Below are positions 5,291 through 6,231 of a stretch of DNA of 6,231 nt, piece by piece. Source of the stretch: an uncultured Flavobacteriaceae bacterium. Its GTDB lineage: Bacteria; Bacteroidota; Bacteroidia; Flavobacteriales; Flavobacteriaceae. Numbering within the stretch: position 1 is the stretch's first letter; the number at the start of each line of letters is the position of its first letter. The DNA lies in assembly GCA_947311815.1 (NCBI GenBank), contig CAMZMA010000016.1, positions 1 through 6,231 of the forward strand, written 5' to 3'. The notes under the pieces are model-generated. The model saw only the letters and a list, made by a program, of their open reading frames with translations. It searched no databases and was not told the DNA's origin. Both the position numbers and the translations under genes were made by a program.

Positions 5291-6231
5291 ATGATATTAG
5301 CAACAAGTACTTTAGGAACTGTTATGGCAACTGTAGCTGCATTTTTTGTAGTTACCATGGTATTAGTAGGATTGTTATTGTTTGTAAAACAAAAATTAGC
5401 ACCTTCTGGCCCTGTAAAAATTACGATTAACGGAGAAAGAGTTGTAGAGGTAGCTTCGGGTAGTTCTTTATTAACAACCTTAGGAAACGAAAAAATATTT
5501 TTACCATCGGCATGTGGTGGAGGTGGTACATGTATTCAATGCGAATGCCATGTAAATAGTGGTGGAGGTGAAGCTTTACCAACAGAAACACCTCACTTTT
5601 CAAGAAAAGAGTTGAAAGAAGGAGCTCGTTTGGCGTGTCAAGTAAAAGTAAAACAAGACATGGATATTTCTATTCCAGAAGAAATTTTCGGAATAAAAAA
5701 ATGGGATGCAGTGGTTGTAAGAAATTACAATGTCGCTACTTTTATTAAGGAATTTGTAGTAGAAATTCCAGAAGATATGGGCTACAAAGCGGGTGGATAT
5801 ATTCAAATTGAAATTCCGCAAACTACTGTAAAATATTCAGAAATGGATGTAACCGCACATCCAGAAGAGCATCCAGGAGAACCTGATAAGTTTAAAGCTG
5901 ATTGGGATAAGTTTAAATTATGGCCGTTGGTCATGAAAAATGAAGAAACTGTAGAACGTGCATATTCTATGGCCTCTTATCCTGCCGAAGGAAGAGAAAT
6001 TATGTTAAATGTACGTATTGCAACACCTCCTTTTGATAGAGAAAAAGGTGGTTGGATGGATGTAAATCCAGGTATTGCATCTTCCTATATTTTTAACTGT
6101 AAAAAAGGAGATAAAGTAGTAATTTCTGGTCCTTATGGAGAGTTCTTTATCAATGAGAGTGATGCAGAAATGCTGTATGTTGGTGGCGGTGCTGGTATGG
6201 CGCCCATGCGTTCTCACTTATATCAATTATT
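5291..6231 (+). CDS. nqrF: Na+-translocating NADH:quinone reductase subunit F (3' end outside window)
   Basis: NqrF is the NADH-oxidising subunit: it takes a hydride onto FAD and passes electrons to a 2Fe-2S cluster. The frame is open from the ATG at 5291 to the window edge, giving 313 codons plus two bases; Vibrio NqrF is about 408 residues, so roughly 100 or more are missing. An N-terminal membrane helix (about 10-32) leads to a ferredoxin-like domain (about 40-130) with cluster cysteines Cys75, Cys81, Cys84 and Cys116 (SACGGGGTCIQC and LACQV). The reductase part follows: the FAD motif RAYSMASYP (223-231), GPYGEFF (280-286) and the nucleotide-binding GGGAGMAPMRSH (298-309). Between SEMDV and DWDKFKLW a short stretch with HPEEHPGEPDKFK (190-202) is about ten residues longer than the Vibrio protein as I remember it. 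No break is seen in the visible part. Confidence 0.96.
   Translation, partial: MILATSTLGTVMATVAAFFVVTMVLVGLLLFVKQKLAPSGPVKITINGERVVEVASGSSLLTTLGNEKIFLPSACGGGGTCIQCECHVNSGGGEALPTETPHFSRKELKEGARLACQVKVKQDMDISIPEEIFGIKKWDAVVVRNYNVATFIKEFVVEIPEDMGYKAGGYIQIEIPQTTVKYSEMDVTAHPEEHPGEPDKFKADWDKFKLWPLVMKNEETVERAYSMASYPAEGREIMLNVRIATPPFDREKGGWMDVNPGIASSYIFNCKKGDKVVISGPYGEFFINESDAEMLYVGGGAGMAPMRSHLYQL

Noticed and set aside
4490..5300. Frameshift or assembly fault as the cause of the long NqrE tail
   Set aside because: The frame is continuous, the repeats keep a multiple-of-three period and nqrF starts 1 bp after the stop, as expected for an intact operon.
5134..6217. Antisense frames at 5134-5358, 5600-5821 and 6005-6217
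   Set aside because: They overlap nqrE and nqrF, whose sense products are clear; their products are low-complexity or compositionally odd.

Overview
The window carries a nearly complete operon for the Na+-translocating NADH:quinone reductase (Na+-NQR). The order is nqrA, nqrB, nqrC, nqrD, nqrE, nqrF, all on the + strand, and nqrF is cut off by the window end. The organism is most likely a member of the Bacteroidota, probably Flavobacteriaceae. Supporting signs are the low G+C content (about 35-38% in sampled nqr stretches), A-rich leaders without clear Shine-Dalgarno sites, a perfect match to the Bacteroidota -7 promoter box (TAnnTTTG) ahead of nqrA, and a repeat of the TTGAGCGTAGTCGAAAT type that I remember as common in flavobacterial genomes. 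Genus cannot be decided from this sequence.

Layout: 1-102 is a short leader with a candidate promoter. nqrA (103-1455), nqrB (1460-2668), nqrC (2671-3414) and nqrD (3420-4064) follow with gaps of only 2-5 bp. The packing is then broken by about 460 bp (4065-4527) holding a gene for a four-helix-bundle protein of the 23S rRNA intervening-sequence (S23) family. nqrE (4528-5289) and nqrF (5291 to the end, 313 codons seen) resume the tight packing with a 1 bp gap.

The six Nqr subunits form one inner-membrane complex. NqrF takes electrons from NADH (FAD, then a 2Fe-2S cluster). They pass through an Fe-S site between NqrD and NqrE, covalent FMN on NqrC, covalent FMN and riboflavin on NqrB, and on to quinone, while Na+ is pumped out. 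Cofactor residues are present in every subunit, but the FMN attachment motifs of NqrB (SGET) and NqrC (AGAT) both depart from the usual SGAT.

The most unusual part is the insertion between nqrD and nqrE. The four-helix gene is AT-richer than its neighbours (about 25% G+C) and is bracketed by two 28 bp arrays of four 7 bp units in opposite orientation (GTTCAGT-like at 4075-4102, ACTGAAC-like at 4498-4525). A perfect 11 bp inverted match lies inside a 20 bp imperfect one, so a transcript could loop the gene out on a stem, as in rRNA intervening sequences. A 4 bp direct repeat, ATGG, flanks the unit (4073-4076 and 4528-4531). Removing one copy plus the insert restores a normal junction: nqrD stop, 8 nt, nqrE start codon. 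I read this as a mobile IVS-like element that landed on the nqrE start codon of a protein-coding operon. A second, unrelated repeat has expanded in frame inside the C-terminal tail of nqrE.
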